From contig CAAGIL010000078.1 in assembly GCA_900769905.1 (NCBI GenBank), positions 1 through 37,860 on the forward strand: DNA of 37,860 nt, read 5' to 3'. The stretch's first letter is position 1, and each line of letters begins with the position of its first letter. A program made the position numbers and the translations under genes. Below, in pieces: positions 25,704 to 33,118 of the stretch. Under the pieces are notes generated by a model. The model had not been told where the DNA came from, ran no database searches, and saw only the letters and a program-made list of their open reading frames with translations. The DNA is from Rikenellaceae bacterium (GTDB taxonomy: Bacteria > Bacteroidota > Bacteroidia > Bacteroidales > UBA932).

Positions 25704-26138
25704 ATGAAACTGAATAAATTTTTCAAAATATTTATGCTCGTGCTGATTCTCATCAGCGTCGGCCTTCTGATTTGGGGCTTCGTTGCAGGCTTCGAATCCA
25801 ACGGCGGCCGTGCAGTTGAGACTTTGTTGTACTGGGCATACGTGATGGTCGGCCTCGGAGTAGCCTCCTGGGTACTCATAGGCGGCATCATGATGGCGGT
25901 AAACAATCCGAAGTCCCTTATCAAGCTCGGTATTGTTGCTGTCGTAATTGCGGCTGTCGCTTTCGTGGCATACCTTCTCGCAGCAGGCAACCCTGCATTC
26001 GGAAGGGAGGGCCTCGACGAAGTCGGCACGCTCAAGCTTACTGACACCATTCTCAACCTGACCTATTTCGCCGGCGCTGTAGCAATTCTGTCTATCGTCG
26101 TAGGTGAGATTCGTCTGGCAATCACTAACAGGAAATAA
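25704..26138 (+). CDS. Four-helix membrane protein in the ExbB/ExbD operon, function unknown
   Basis: 144 residues with four hydrophobic segments (about 8-28, 42-66, 74-94, 112-135) and short loops. I recognise no domain. It sits 22 bases after exbB and two bases before the first exbD start, so it is made together with the complex. A conserved-looking place in this cluster suggests an accessory subunit or assembly factor of the proton channel, but this is inference. It lacks the ExbD membrane Asp motif and the ExbB TolQ signature, so it is not a diverged copy of either. Confidence 0.75.
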   Translation: MKLNKFFKIFMLVLILISVGLLIWGFVAGFESNGGRAVETLLYWAYVMVGLGVASWVLIGGIMMAVNNPKSLIKLGIVAVVIAAVAFVAYLLAAGNPAFGREGLDEVGTLKLTDTILNLTYFAGAVAILSIVVGEIRLAITNRK

Positions 26139-26140
26139 TT

Positions 26141-26719
26141 ATGGGCAAGAAAACACCGGCAATCAACTCAAGTTCTACGGCTGACATCGCATTCCTGCTT
26201 CTGTGCTACTTCCTCATGACTACAACCATGGGATCACAGACCGGTCTGTCACGTCGTCTTCCTCCTATGCCGACCGAAGAGCAGCAGCAGGAGAACCAGA
26301 AGGTTAACCGCCGTAACATCATCACAGTGAAGATCAATTCACAGGATAGGATATTTGCAGGTGGCGAGCCCATTGACATCAGCATGTTGAAGGACAAGAT
26401 TCACGAGTTCCTTACCAACCCTCGCAATGACGAGAATCTCCCTGAAAGGGTGATGACCGACATTGAAGGCTTCGGCCAGTATCCGGTTTCAAAGGGTGTG
26501 ATTTCACTCCAGAACGACCGTGGTACCAGCTACCGCCAGTACATTGCGGTACAGAACGAGCTTGTGAAGGCAGTCAACGAAATTCGTGACGAGTTCTCCC
26601 TCAACAATTACGGTAAGAAGTTTATCCAGCTCGACGAGGAGAAGCAGGAGATTGTCAAGAAGGCAATCCCTCAGCAGATTTCCGAGGCTGAGCCTAAGGA
26701 TGTTGCTAAAAGAAGATAG
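26141..26719 (+). CDS. exbD: ExbD/TolR-family protein, first copy
   Basis: 192 residues. A single N-terminal membrane helix (about 14-31) carries the proton-path Asp15 in SSTADIAFLLLCYFL. The periplasmic domain contains IITVKINSQDRIFAGGEPID, which fits the ExbD/TolR fold, but then has an insertion and a charged C-terminal tail (about 100-192) longer than in E. coli ExbD (141 residues). It starts two bases after the four-helix protein gene and is followed 11 bases later by a second ExbD. The two copies probably form a heteromeric ExbD dimer. Confidence 0.9.
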   Translation: MGKKTPAINSSSTADIAFLLLCYFLMTTTMGSQTGLSRRLPPMPTEEQQQENQKVNRRNIITVKINSQDRIFAGGEPIDISMLKDKIHEFLTNPRNDENLPERVMTDIEGFGQYPVSKGVISLQNDRGTSYRQYIAVQNELVKAVNEIRDEFSLNNYGKKFIQLDEEKQEIVKKAIPQQISEAEPKDVAKRR

Positions 26720-26730
26720 GAGATAAGGAT

Positions 26731-27198
26731 ATGTCAAAATTCAAGAAAGACGGCAAGAAAGAAATGCCTGCGATCACATCAAGTTCGCTTTCTGATATCG
26801 TGTTCATGCTCCTGTTCTTCTTCATGGTGACCACCCAGATGCGTGAGACCGAGAACAAGGTTTCCGTAAATGTTCCGGAGGCTTCAGAGGTGGTTAAACT
26901 TGAGAGGAAGGACCTCAACTCATACATCAACATCGGTACCCCTATCAGGGCCCTGCAGGCACAGTACGGTACCGAGCCGCGTATCCAGTTGAACGACTCC
27001 TTCAAGACCACCACTGACATTCGCGACTTCATCGCAGCAGAGCGTGATTCGAAGAGCGAAGCTGACCGTCAGTTTATGACCGTAAGCATCAGGGCTGATC
27101 AAGATGTCAGAATGGGTATCGTCAGTGATGTTAAGCAGGAGCTCAGAAGATGCTCTGCGCTTAAGATCATGTACTCAGCAAGAAAACCTGCGGAATAA
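26731..27198 (+). CDS. exbD: ExbD/TolR-family protein, second copy
   Basis: 155 residues, close to standard ExbD length. The membrane helix (about 19-37) carries Asp22 in SSLSDIVFMLLFFFMVTT. The periplasmic domain ends with VSIRADQDVRMGIVSDVKQE and LRRCSALKIMYSARK, the ExbD/TolR C-terminal beta-helix pattern. It differs clearly from the first copy, so this is an old duplication. The operon ends here with a strong intrinsic terminator at 27219-27248. Confidence 0.92.
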   Translation: MSKFKKDGKKEMPAITSSSLSDIVFMLLFFFMVTTQMRETENKVSVNVPEASEVVKLERKDLNSYINIGTPIRALQAQYGTEPRIQLNDSFKTTTDIRDFIAAERDSKSEADRQFMTVSIRADQDVRMGIVSDVKQELRRCSALKIMYSARKPAE

Positions 27199-27218
27199 TC
27201 TTTCGCAGCAACTGATAG

Positions 27219-27248
27219 AAGCAGCCCCCTTTATGAGGGCTGCTTTTT
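27219..27248 (+). terminator. Intrinsic terminator of the ExbB/ExbD operon
   Basis: A 9-bp perfect stem (AAGCAGCCC against GGGCTGCTT) with a nine-base loop is followed directly by a T-run (27244-27248), 20 bases after the second exbD stop and before asnS. Confidence 0.9.
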
Positions 27249-27268
27249 AAAATATTGAAGTTTAATTT

Positions 27269-28672
27269 ATGAAGGAAATACTTCGCACTAAGGTTAAGGA
27301 CCTGCTTCAGATGGCTGCAGGTCAGGAAGTTCTCGCCAAAGGCTGGGTGAGGACAAAAAGAGGCAACAAGGAAATAGCATTCATTGCTCTCAACGACGGT
27401 TCCACAATCAAGAACGTCCAGATAGTAGTGGACAAGAATGAAGAGACCGAGGCCATACTTCCGAAGATCACCACGGGAGCCTGCATAGGCGTGCTCGGAG
27501 ATCTGGTGGAGTCTGTGGGAAGCGGCCAGGCCGTTGAGATACACGCAAAGGAGATTACGCTCTACGGACCTTGCGATCCCGTGAGATATCCTCTCCAGAA
27601 AAAGGACACCTCTCTGGAATACCTCAGGACAGTGGCACACATGCGTCCGCGTACCAATACCTTCGGAGCAGTGCTCCGCCTGCGCAGCCAGATGGCTTTC
27701 GCAATACACGAGTATTTCCACAAAAAGGGTTTCGTGTACCTCAACACCCCTCTTATCACCGCCGCAGACTGCGAAGGTGCCGGACAGATGTTCCAGGTAA
27801 CCACCCTTGACCTCAACAACGTGCCGAAGAACAAGAAGGGTGAGCCTGACTACAGCAAGGATTTCTTCGGAAAACAGACAAGCCTTACCGTGAGCGGCCA
27901 GCTCGAAGGGGAGCTCGGAGCTACGGCTTTGGGAGAAATATACACCTTCGGTCCTACCTTCAGGGCAGAGAATTCGAACACTCCGCGCCACCTCGCAGAG
28001 TTCTGGATGATAGAGCCGGAGATGGCATTCTACGACATCAAGGACAATATGGACCTTGCTGAGGACTTCATAAAGCACCTCGTCAGCTATGCGCTCGAGA
28101 ACTGCTATGATGACGTGAAGTTCCTCAACGACAGATATGACAACGAGCTCATCGAGCGTCTCGAAAGCGTGGTCAAGACCGACTTCGTCAGACTGGAGTA
28201 CACCGAGGGCATCAATATATTGGAAGAGGCTATCAAGAATGGAGAGAAGTTCGAATACCCTGTTTACTGGGGCGTCGATCTCCAGAGCGAGCACGAAAGG
28301 TACCTCGTGGAGAAGCACTTCCGCAAGCCTGTGATCCTCACCGGCTATCCTAAGGACATCAAGGCTTTCTATATGAAGCAGAACGAGGATGGAAAGACCG
28401 TACGCGCAATGGACGTGCTCTTCCCTAAGATCGGCGAAATCATCGGAGGTTCCGAGCGTGAGGCAGACCTCGACAAGCTCGAAGCCCGCATCGCCGAACT
28501 CGGAATGAGCCGCCGCACCCTGGAATGGTACATCGATACCAGGCGCTTCGGCAGCTGCCCTCACAGCGGTTTCGGCCTCGGCTTCGAAAGGCTCCTTCTC
28601 TTCGTCACCGGTATGGCGAACATACGCGACGTGATTCCGTTCCCTCGCACCCCTAAGAACGCAGAATATTAA
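27269..28672 (+). CDS. asnS: Asparaginyl-tRNA synthetase
   Basis: 467 residues, the standard AsnS length. An N-terminal OB-fold anticodon-binding domain (about 15-105, with VLAKGWVRTKRGNKEIAF) leads into a class II catalytic core: motif 2 is seen in FRAENSNTPRHLAEFWMIEP and motif 3 in GFGLGFERLLLFVTG. The sequence ends IRDVIPFPRTPKNAEY, typical of AsnS rather than AspS. It charges tRNA-Asn in the cytosol. It follows the terminator and is 15 bases ahead of udk. Confidence 0.96.
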   Translation: MKEILRTKVKDLLQMAAGQEVLAKGWVRTKRGNKEIAFIALNDGSTIKNVQIVVDKNEETEAILPKITTGACIGVLGDLVESVGSGQAVEIHAKEITLYGPCDPVRYPLQKKDTSLEYLRTVAHMRPRTNTFGAVLRLRSQMAFAIHEYFHKKGFVYLNTPLITAADCEGAGQMFQVTTLDLNNVPKNKKGEPDYSKDFFGKQTSLTVSGQLEGELGATALGEIYTFGPTFRAENSNTPRHLAEFWMIEPEMAFYDIKDNMDLAEDFIKHLVSYALENCYDDVKFLNDRYDNELIERLESVVKTDFVRLEYTEGINILEEAIKNGEKFEYPVYWGVDLQSEHERYLVEKHFRKPVILTGYPKDIKAFYMKQNEDGKTVRAMDVLFPKIGEIIGGSEREADLDKLEARIAELGMSRRTLEWYIDTRRFGSCPHSGFGLGFERLLLFVTGMANIRDVIPFPRTPKNAEY

Positions 28673-28687
28673 TACTACGCCCAGAAT

Positions 28688-29320
28688 ATGTTGGTAATCG
28701 GCATCGCCGGCGGATCAGGTTCCGGCAAAACAACCGTGGTAAGAGCCATCACGGACAGGCTCAAGAAAGAAAAAGTGGTAGTTATCCCACAGGATTCCTA
28801 CTACAAGGACTCCAGCGACCTCACCGACGAGGAGAAGCGAAATCACAATTTCGACCATCCGAACGCCATTGACTGGGAGCTGCTCAGCAGCCAGCTCGCT
28901 GAGCTCAAGAACGGCAAGAGCGTGGAGCAGCCAATCTATTCCTACATCTCCTGCTCCCGTTCCAAGACTGAGACCGTCAGGGTGGACCCGGCCGACGTAA
29001 TCATCATTGAGGGCATACTTGTTTTCAACTGCAAGGAGCTCCGCGACCAGATGGACGTGAAGATTTTTGTGGATGCCGATGACGACGACAGGCTTATGAG
29101 GGTGATGGCAAGGGATATCACTGAGCGCGGCAAGGATGTGCGCTGGGTAATTGAGCGCTACTCCAGGACGGTAAAGCCGATGTACCTCCAGTTCATCGAG
29201 CCGAGCAAGCGCTATGCCGACATCATCATTCCTCAGGGAGGCCACAACAAGGTGGCAATCGACATCATCATCAATACGATTGAAAAATCCCTCAAGGAGC
29301 AGAAAAACGAGAGGCAGTAA
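28688..29320 (+). CDS. udk: Uridine kinase
   Basis: 210 residues. The P-loop GIAGGSGSGKTT lies at 5-16, followed by QDSYYKD, NFDHPNAIDW, and the uridine-binding PIYSYISCSRS block; DADDDDRLMRVMARDITERG and YIIPQGGHN-like IIIPQGGHNKVAIDII complete the Udk pattern. It phosphorylates uridine and cytidine to UMP and CMP with GTP or ATP, in the cytosol. The stop (TAA) is followed immediately by the GTG start of the TonB-like gene, suggesting one transcript with it. Confidence 0.96.
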   Translation: MLVIGIAGGSGSGKTTVVRAITDRLKKEKVVVIPQDSYYKDSSDLTDEEKRNHNFDHPNAIDWELLSSQLAELKNGKSVEQPIYSYISCSRSKTETVRVDPADVIIIEGILVFNCKELRDQMDVKIFVDADDDDRLMRVMARDITERGKDVRWVIERYSRTVKPMYLQFIEPSKRYADIIIPQGGHNKVAIDIIINTIEKSLKEQKNERQ

Positions 29321-30052
29321 GTGAAGCTTTCCAGGGAAGACAAGGCAGGACTGTATCTCACCGTAATAGTTCATCTTGCGGTGCTGATAGTCCTGCTTCT
29401 TTATGGTATAGGCTTTTCCCTGAGCAGGGAGAACACCTTCGTCCTGGACTTCTCCAGGCAGGAGGAGATAGAGAGGATGGAGGCTGAGATTGAGAAGCTC
29501 CAGAAGGAAGCCGAACTCAAGGAAAGCATAGCCCAGAAGCTCCAGCAGGAGCTTGGTGGCAGCCAGTCTTCCGATGTCAGGAATGTTGCCGTGGACAGGG
29601 CTGCACTCAGGGACGACAGGGGAACTGATGCAGAAAAGCTCTACAAGGATGCCGAGAGGCTTGCAAGGGAGCTGAACCAGGGCTATGAAGTCCCTGACGA
29701 GGAGAATTCTGCCGTACTATCGAAGGAGAACGATACTGCCGATGAGACCAGGGCCCAGGAAAGGAAATACTCCGGACCTTCGGTAATCTCGTACGAGCTT
29801 GAAGGCCGCAAGGCCAGCACCCTTCCGATTCCTGCCTACAGGTGCTACGGGGCAGGCGAAGTGAAGGTCATAATCAGTGTGAATCCGGCGGGCACGGTAC
29901 TTTCCGCCAAGGTGGACGAGGCCTCGTCTTCCGAGGACAGTTGCCTGAGGTCTTACGCAGTCAGGGCTGCCCGCCTCTCCAAGTTCTCCGCCAAATCTGA
30001 TGCTCCCGCCAAACAGTCCGGCTACATAATTTATAGCTTCGTCGCACAGTAA
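29321..30052 (+). CDS. TonB-like energy transducer with GTG start
   Basis: 243 residues starting at GTG immediately after the udk stop; no ATG precedes the membrane helix. Order: short cytosolic N-terminus, one membrane helix (about 11-33: LTVIVHLAVLIVLLLYGIGF), a coiled-coil-like charged stretch (about 43-75), a low-complexity acidic middle, and a C-terminal domain (about 165-243) with GAGEVKVIISVNPAGTVLSA that resembles the TonB C-terminal fold. In place of the classical Pro-rich spacer it has the coiled coil. It would take energy from the ExbB/ExbD complex encoded 2.1 kb upstream. The last 12 codons are repeated just after the stop. Confidence 0.78.
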   Translation: MKLSREDKAGLYLTVIVHLAVLIVLLLYGIGFSLSRENTFVLDFSRQEEIERMEAEIEKLQKEAELKESIAQKLQQELGGSQSSDVRNVAVDRAALRDDRGTDAEKLYKDAERLARELNQGYEVPDEENSAVLSKENDTADETRAQERKYSGPSVISYELEGRKASTLPIPAYRCYGAGEVKVIISVNPAGTVLSAKVDEASSSEDSCLRSYAVRAARLSKFSAKSDAPAKQSGYIIYSFVAQ

Positions 30053-30087
30053 GCGGATACATTATCTACAGTTTCGTTGCGCAGTAA
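30052..30087 (+). pseudogene. Second copy of the 3' end of the TonB-like gene
   Basis: Bases 30052-30087 read SGYIIYSFVAQ plus stop, exactly the last residues of the preceding gene, which itself ends at 30052. The two copies are adjacent (the A of the first stop is shared). They differ at about eight of twelve codons, almost all at synonymous positions, and one Ser codon is AGC against TCC. This is a leftover of a diverged homologue's gene end, not a simple slippage duplication. Confidence 0.75.
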
Positions 30088-30116
30088 GGGGGATTAGCCC
30101 TTCATAAATGTTGCCG

Positions 30117-30786
30117 CGGGAGCAATTTCGCCATTCCTGAGCCCAAACACCCCTCCTGAACCCTGCTCCAGGGCCTTCTCGGGATCAAATTCAGTCATTC
30201 TGAGCCCGCAGCCCTTCCCAGCATCGCTCTCTGGCTCAATTTAGCCGTTCCTGAGCCCAAGCACCCTTCCGGATGACCTCGCGGGATCAATTTCAGCGTT
30301 CCTGAGCCCAATCACCCCTCTTGAACCCCTTTCTAAGGCCCTCCCGGGCTCAAAACCAGTCATTATGATCCCCAGCGCCCTTCCGGATGGCCTGCCGGGA
30401 GCAATTTCGCCATTCCTGAGCCCAATCACCCCTCTTGAACCCCTTTCTAAGGCCCTCCCGGGCTCAAAACCAGTCATTCTGATCCCCAGCGCCCTTCCCG
30501 AGGGCCTCCCGGGATCAAAACCAGTCAATCTGAGCCCAAACGCCCTTCCGGATGGCCTCGCGGGCTCAATTTCAGCGTTCCTGAGCCCAAGCACCCCTTC
30601 TAAACCCCCTTCCAAGGCCTTCTCGGGTTCAAAACGGGCATTTTCGATCCCACAGCGCCCTTCCCGATAGCCCCGCGGGCTCAATTTCAGCGTTCCTGAG
30701 CCCAAGCACCCCTCTTGAACCCCTTTCTAAGGCCCTCCCGGGCTCAAAACGTGCATTTTCGATCCCACAGTCCCTTTCCGGTGCCG
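30117..30786. repeat. Tandem array of 12 units, 51 and 63 bases
   Basis: Units begin at 30117, 30180, 30231, 30282, 30345, 30396, 30459, 30510, 30561, 30624, 30676 and 30739. Five are 63 bases, five 51, one 52, and the last is degenerate. Nearly all open with CGGGNTCAA and carry TGANCCC about 20 bases in, so GGGCTCA can pair with TGAGCCC across 13 bases; the fit is perfect in the units at 30561 and 30676 and imperfect in others. The 63-base unit differs by an extra 12 bases in its second half. Bases from about 30300 and from about 30414 are nearly identical over more than 60 bases, a recent 114-base duplication. The array lies between convergent transcription units. Confidence 0.85.
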
Positions 30787-31130
30787 CTTGCTCGGGTTGC
30801 AGGTACGGAGCAGGAGCGCGCAGCACTCAGTGCTGTCGTGGACAGCGGCAAGCCGCGTCCACTCCAGCCCTTCGGCTCCGCTTGTCCCTCCACAAGGTCC
30901 GGCTGCGCCGTCCCTTGCGGCCCCTCCCGCTCTCAGGCTCGGGTGCCAAGCCTGCCCGGACCCGCTAACCCTGCGCCTAGCGCACCGGGAGAGCTTTGCC
31001 TATAGCTTTCACCCGCGGATTGCTGCGCTTGAACCTTGCCTCTCATCCGCCATCAGGCGGTCGCGGAGCGACAGCAGGGTGGGGCCCGTGCGATAGCTTC
31101 GCGCAGCACCGGGGTTTGGGGTGGAACCCC
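30787..31130. other. Hairpin-rich GC-rich segment without a recognisable gene
   Basis: No frame on either strand gives a plausible protein. Inverted repeats are dense: CAGCACT/AGTGCTG (30821-30835), GTGGAC-A-GCGGC against GCCGCGTCCAC (30838-30862), CAGGCT/AGCCTG near 30936-30956, and GGGGTT/AACCCC (31111-31130). A structured RNA, a decayed element or a mass of folding signals are all possible; I could not match it to a known RNA family. Confidence 0.4.
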
Positions 31131-31138
31131 TATAAAAT

Positions 31139-31162
31139 AGGGTGGCCCTCACGGACCACCCT
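31139..31162 (-). terminator. Intrinsic terminator of the minus-strand operon
   Basis: On the minus strand AGGGTGG pairs with CCACCCT across ten bases and is followed by ATTTTAT. It lies 23 bases past the stop of the GarR-type gene, the last gene of the operon. Confidence 0.65.
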
Positions 31163-31185
31163 TCTGTAAACAAACCAATTAGAAA

Positions 31186-32082
31186 CTACTGCTCATTTTT
31201 TCTTCGTACTACGGTATTGGCGAGTTTCTCCCAATATTGTATTATACCACAATGGTCATCACCCGATTTACCGTCGGCTTTGAGAGCCTTCATAACCTCA
31301 AGTATCTGTGTTGTGAGTGGAATTGGTGCATCTATCTCCAAAGCAGTATCCCTCACATTCAGAAGGTCTTTGGTATGCATCCATACAGGGCCACCCGGCT
31401 TGAAGTTTCTGTCAAGTATCATCGGCATCTTTGCGTCAAGTACCGTACTCCCTGCAAGACCGCCTCGTATTGCTTTATAAACCATCTCCGGGTCGACACC
31501 GGCTTTTTGGGCAAAGACCATGGCTTCTCCAACTGCGGCAAGGTGGAGGGCAACCATTATCTGATTTGCAAGTTTGCAGATATTACCGCTTCCATTCTCT
31601 CCAATTCTAATCGCAGAACCGCCCATTGACAGCAGAATATCTTTTACCTTATCAAACACTTCCTGCTTACCGCCTACCATAATGGACATAGTACCGTCTA
31701 TAGCTTTAGGCTCACCACCACTCACAGGGGCATCAAGCATTTCATAACCTTTTGCTACTGCAAGTTCATACATCTGCCTGGAGACAACTGGAGAGATGGA
31801 GCTCATATCAATGATGATTCTGCCTTCCCCAGGAGTATCGAGTATTCCATTATCTCCAGAAATTACACTTACCACGTGTGGGGAGTTCGGAAGCATAGTA
31901 ATGATTATATCCGATTTTGATGCCACTTCGGCAGGATTCAAACCGGTCTCTGCTCCGAGAGATACCAGCTCCTCAACCGGTTCAGGTTTTACATCATATA
32001 CTACAAGGCTATACCCGGCCTTGACAAGATTCTTGGCCATAGGCTTACCCATTACGCCAAGTCCAATAAATCCAATTTTCAT
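31186..32082 (-). CDS. 2-hydroxy-3-oxopropionate reductase-type dehydrogenase (GarR-like)
   Basis: 298 residues of the beta-hydroxyacid dehydrogenase family. Cofactor motif GLGVMGKPM (7-15), substrate motif DAPVSGGEPKAIDGT (118-131), catalytic Lys170 in GNICKLANQ, then AIRGGLAGSTVLDAK. These segments are very close to E. coli GarR, which interconverts tartronate semialdehyde and D-glycerate. L-threonate dehydrogenases belong to the same family and cannot be excluded. It is the last gene of the operon, 14 bases after the beta-propeller gene, with a terminator downstream. In this setting it would act on a small hydroxyacid in the cytosol. Confidence 0.88.
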   Translation of the reverse strand: MKIGFIGLGVMGKPMAKNLVKAGYSLVVYDVKPEPVEELVSLGAETGLNPAEVASKSDIIITMLPNSPHVVSVISGDNGILDTPGEGRIIIDMSSISPVVSRQMYELAVAKGYEMLDAPVSGGEPKAIDGTMSIMVGGKQEVFDKVKDILLSMGGSAIRIGENGSGNICKLANQIMVALHLAAVGEAMVFAQKAGVDPEMVYKAIRGGLAGSTVLDAKMPMILDRNFKPGGPVWMHTKDLLNVRDTALEIDAPIPLTTQILEVMKALKADGKSGDDHCGIIQYWEKLANTVVRRKNEQ

Positions 32083-32096
32083 TGATTAATAATTGA

Positions 32097-33116
32097 TTAC
32101 AAATGATAAACTACTACTTCATTTTTCAACTGATTTGCGCTGAGGATATAATCTACTCCGGCTTCAGTGAACACCTGAGTCTGAGTCGGACCAGCCTCCT
32201 GCTCCAATTCAACAACATCAAAACTCCAATCAGAAGCATCCTTGAGTTTCAGGAGTTGAAGCGTGAGAGGGCCTCGCCTGTTACCTACGACAATCACTGC
32301 ATCTCCATTATATTTTCCACAGCTCAAACCATGGCCAAAGGATAGGTTCGATGAGAATTTGTGACACCACTTTCCCTCTTCCAGCTTATATACACACAAG
32401 TTGGAGCCGTGGAAAGGCTCAATCGTCACAAGTTCATCCACGCCGTCTCCGTCAAGGTCCACAAAGCCAAACTCACTGACCTCAGAATCAAACAGTCTCT
32501 CGACCACACAACTGCCATCCGGTTTAGGTTCAAGGCTGAAAATACCTTCAGCGCCAGATATCATCAGGCTTTCGCATCCGTTTCTCTCAATTTTCAACAT
32601 TCCGTGGTTTCTGAATACATTGCTATCCACCAAAGTTGCATCAGGTCGGGAGGGCTCGGCAGTGACAGGATCCAAAGGAACCATAAATATGTCACCCGCT
32701 TTACTCCAGTCAGAAGGAGCATCTTTATGACGGCTTACTGAGACCGCAAATAGATAATTGGTTCCATTTCTTGAGATTATTTCACACCTGTGAGCAAAAG
32801 GAATATGGAACACACGCCTACTTTCCCAGCCGGAATTTGAAAATTTATGTATGTATACACCAGCTTCAAGCCCCACGAACCCAGGAAAAAGCCCCATAAT
32901 CGAGTAGAATACATCATTTCTCCCGGGCACAGGGACGAAACTCATCACACCTCCAGGGCATCCGGAAACCAGGCGGCTCTCACCGCTTGAAAAGTCCAGA
33001 AGTTTCACCTCCGGCCCCACTTCTGAACCCGCAGCGACAAACCTTTTGTTGCCACATATAAAGGAGTTGGCCGTGTAGACCTTCTCCACGTTCATCAATA
33101 CTGTTTTCTTTATCAT
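32097..33116 (-). CDS. Cytosolic FG-GAP-like beta-propeller protein, function unknown
   Basis: 339 residues from the ATG at 33116, two bases after the GntP-gene stop; an upstream in-frame extension lies inside that gene and is rejected. There is no signal peptide, unlike most FG-GAP proteins. Beta-strand-rich repeats of about 45-50 residues suggest a propeller, with a Ca-binding-type loop in FGFVDLDGDGVDELVTIEPF. Other conserved-looking spots are HIPFAHRCEII, FRNHGMLKIERNG, FGHGLSCGKYNG and GNRRGPLTLQ, with buried His/Arg residues that could form an active site. The nearest enzyme I can think of is the propeller domain of fungal aldos-2-ulose dehydratase, but that is a structural analogy only. 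Its place between permease and dehydrogenase suggests a step in the same pathway. Confidence 0.7.
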   Translation of the reverse strand: MIKKTVLMNVEKVYTANSFICGNKRFVAAGSEVGPEVKLLDFSSGESRLVSGCPGGVMSFVPVPGRNDVFYSIMGLFPGFVGLEAGVYIHKFSNSGWESRRVFHIPFAHRCEIISRNGTNYLFAVSVSRHKDAPSDWSKAGDIFMVPLDPVTAEPSRPDATLVDSNVFRNHGMLKIERNGCESLMISGAEGIFSLEPKPDGSCVVERLFDSEVSEFGFVDLDGDGVDELVTIEPFHGSNLCVYKLEEGKWCHKFSSNLSFGHGLSCGKYNGDAVIVVGNRRGPLTLQLLKLKDASDWSFDVVELEQEAGPTQTQVFTEAGVDYILSANQLKNEVVVYHL

Positions 33117-33118
33117 AT

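Noticed and set aside
27167..28564. 465-codon minus-strand open frame
   Set aside because: Antisense to asnS, which has all synthetase motifs; the opposite frame shows no recognisable protein.
30117..30786. CRISPR array
   Set aside because: Units are long, imperfect and directly adjacent, with no unique spacers of constant length and no cas genes in the window.
30715..31096. Plus-strand open frames in the repeat/hairpin region
   Set aside because: Pro/Ser/Arg-rich translations with no domain, no clear ribosome site and strong dependence on GC-rich repeats; not supported as genes.
30788..31130. tRNA or rRNA fragment
   Set aside because: Several hairpins are present but no cloverleaf, anticodon arm, T-loop sequence or rRNA signature could be found.
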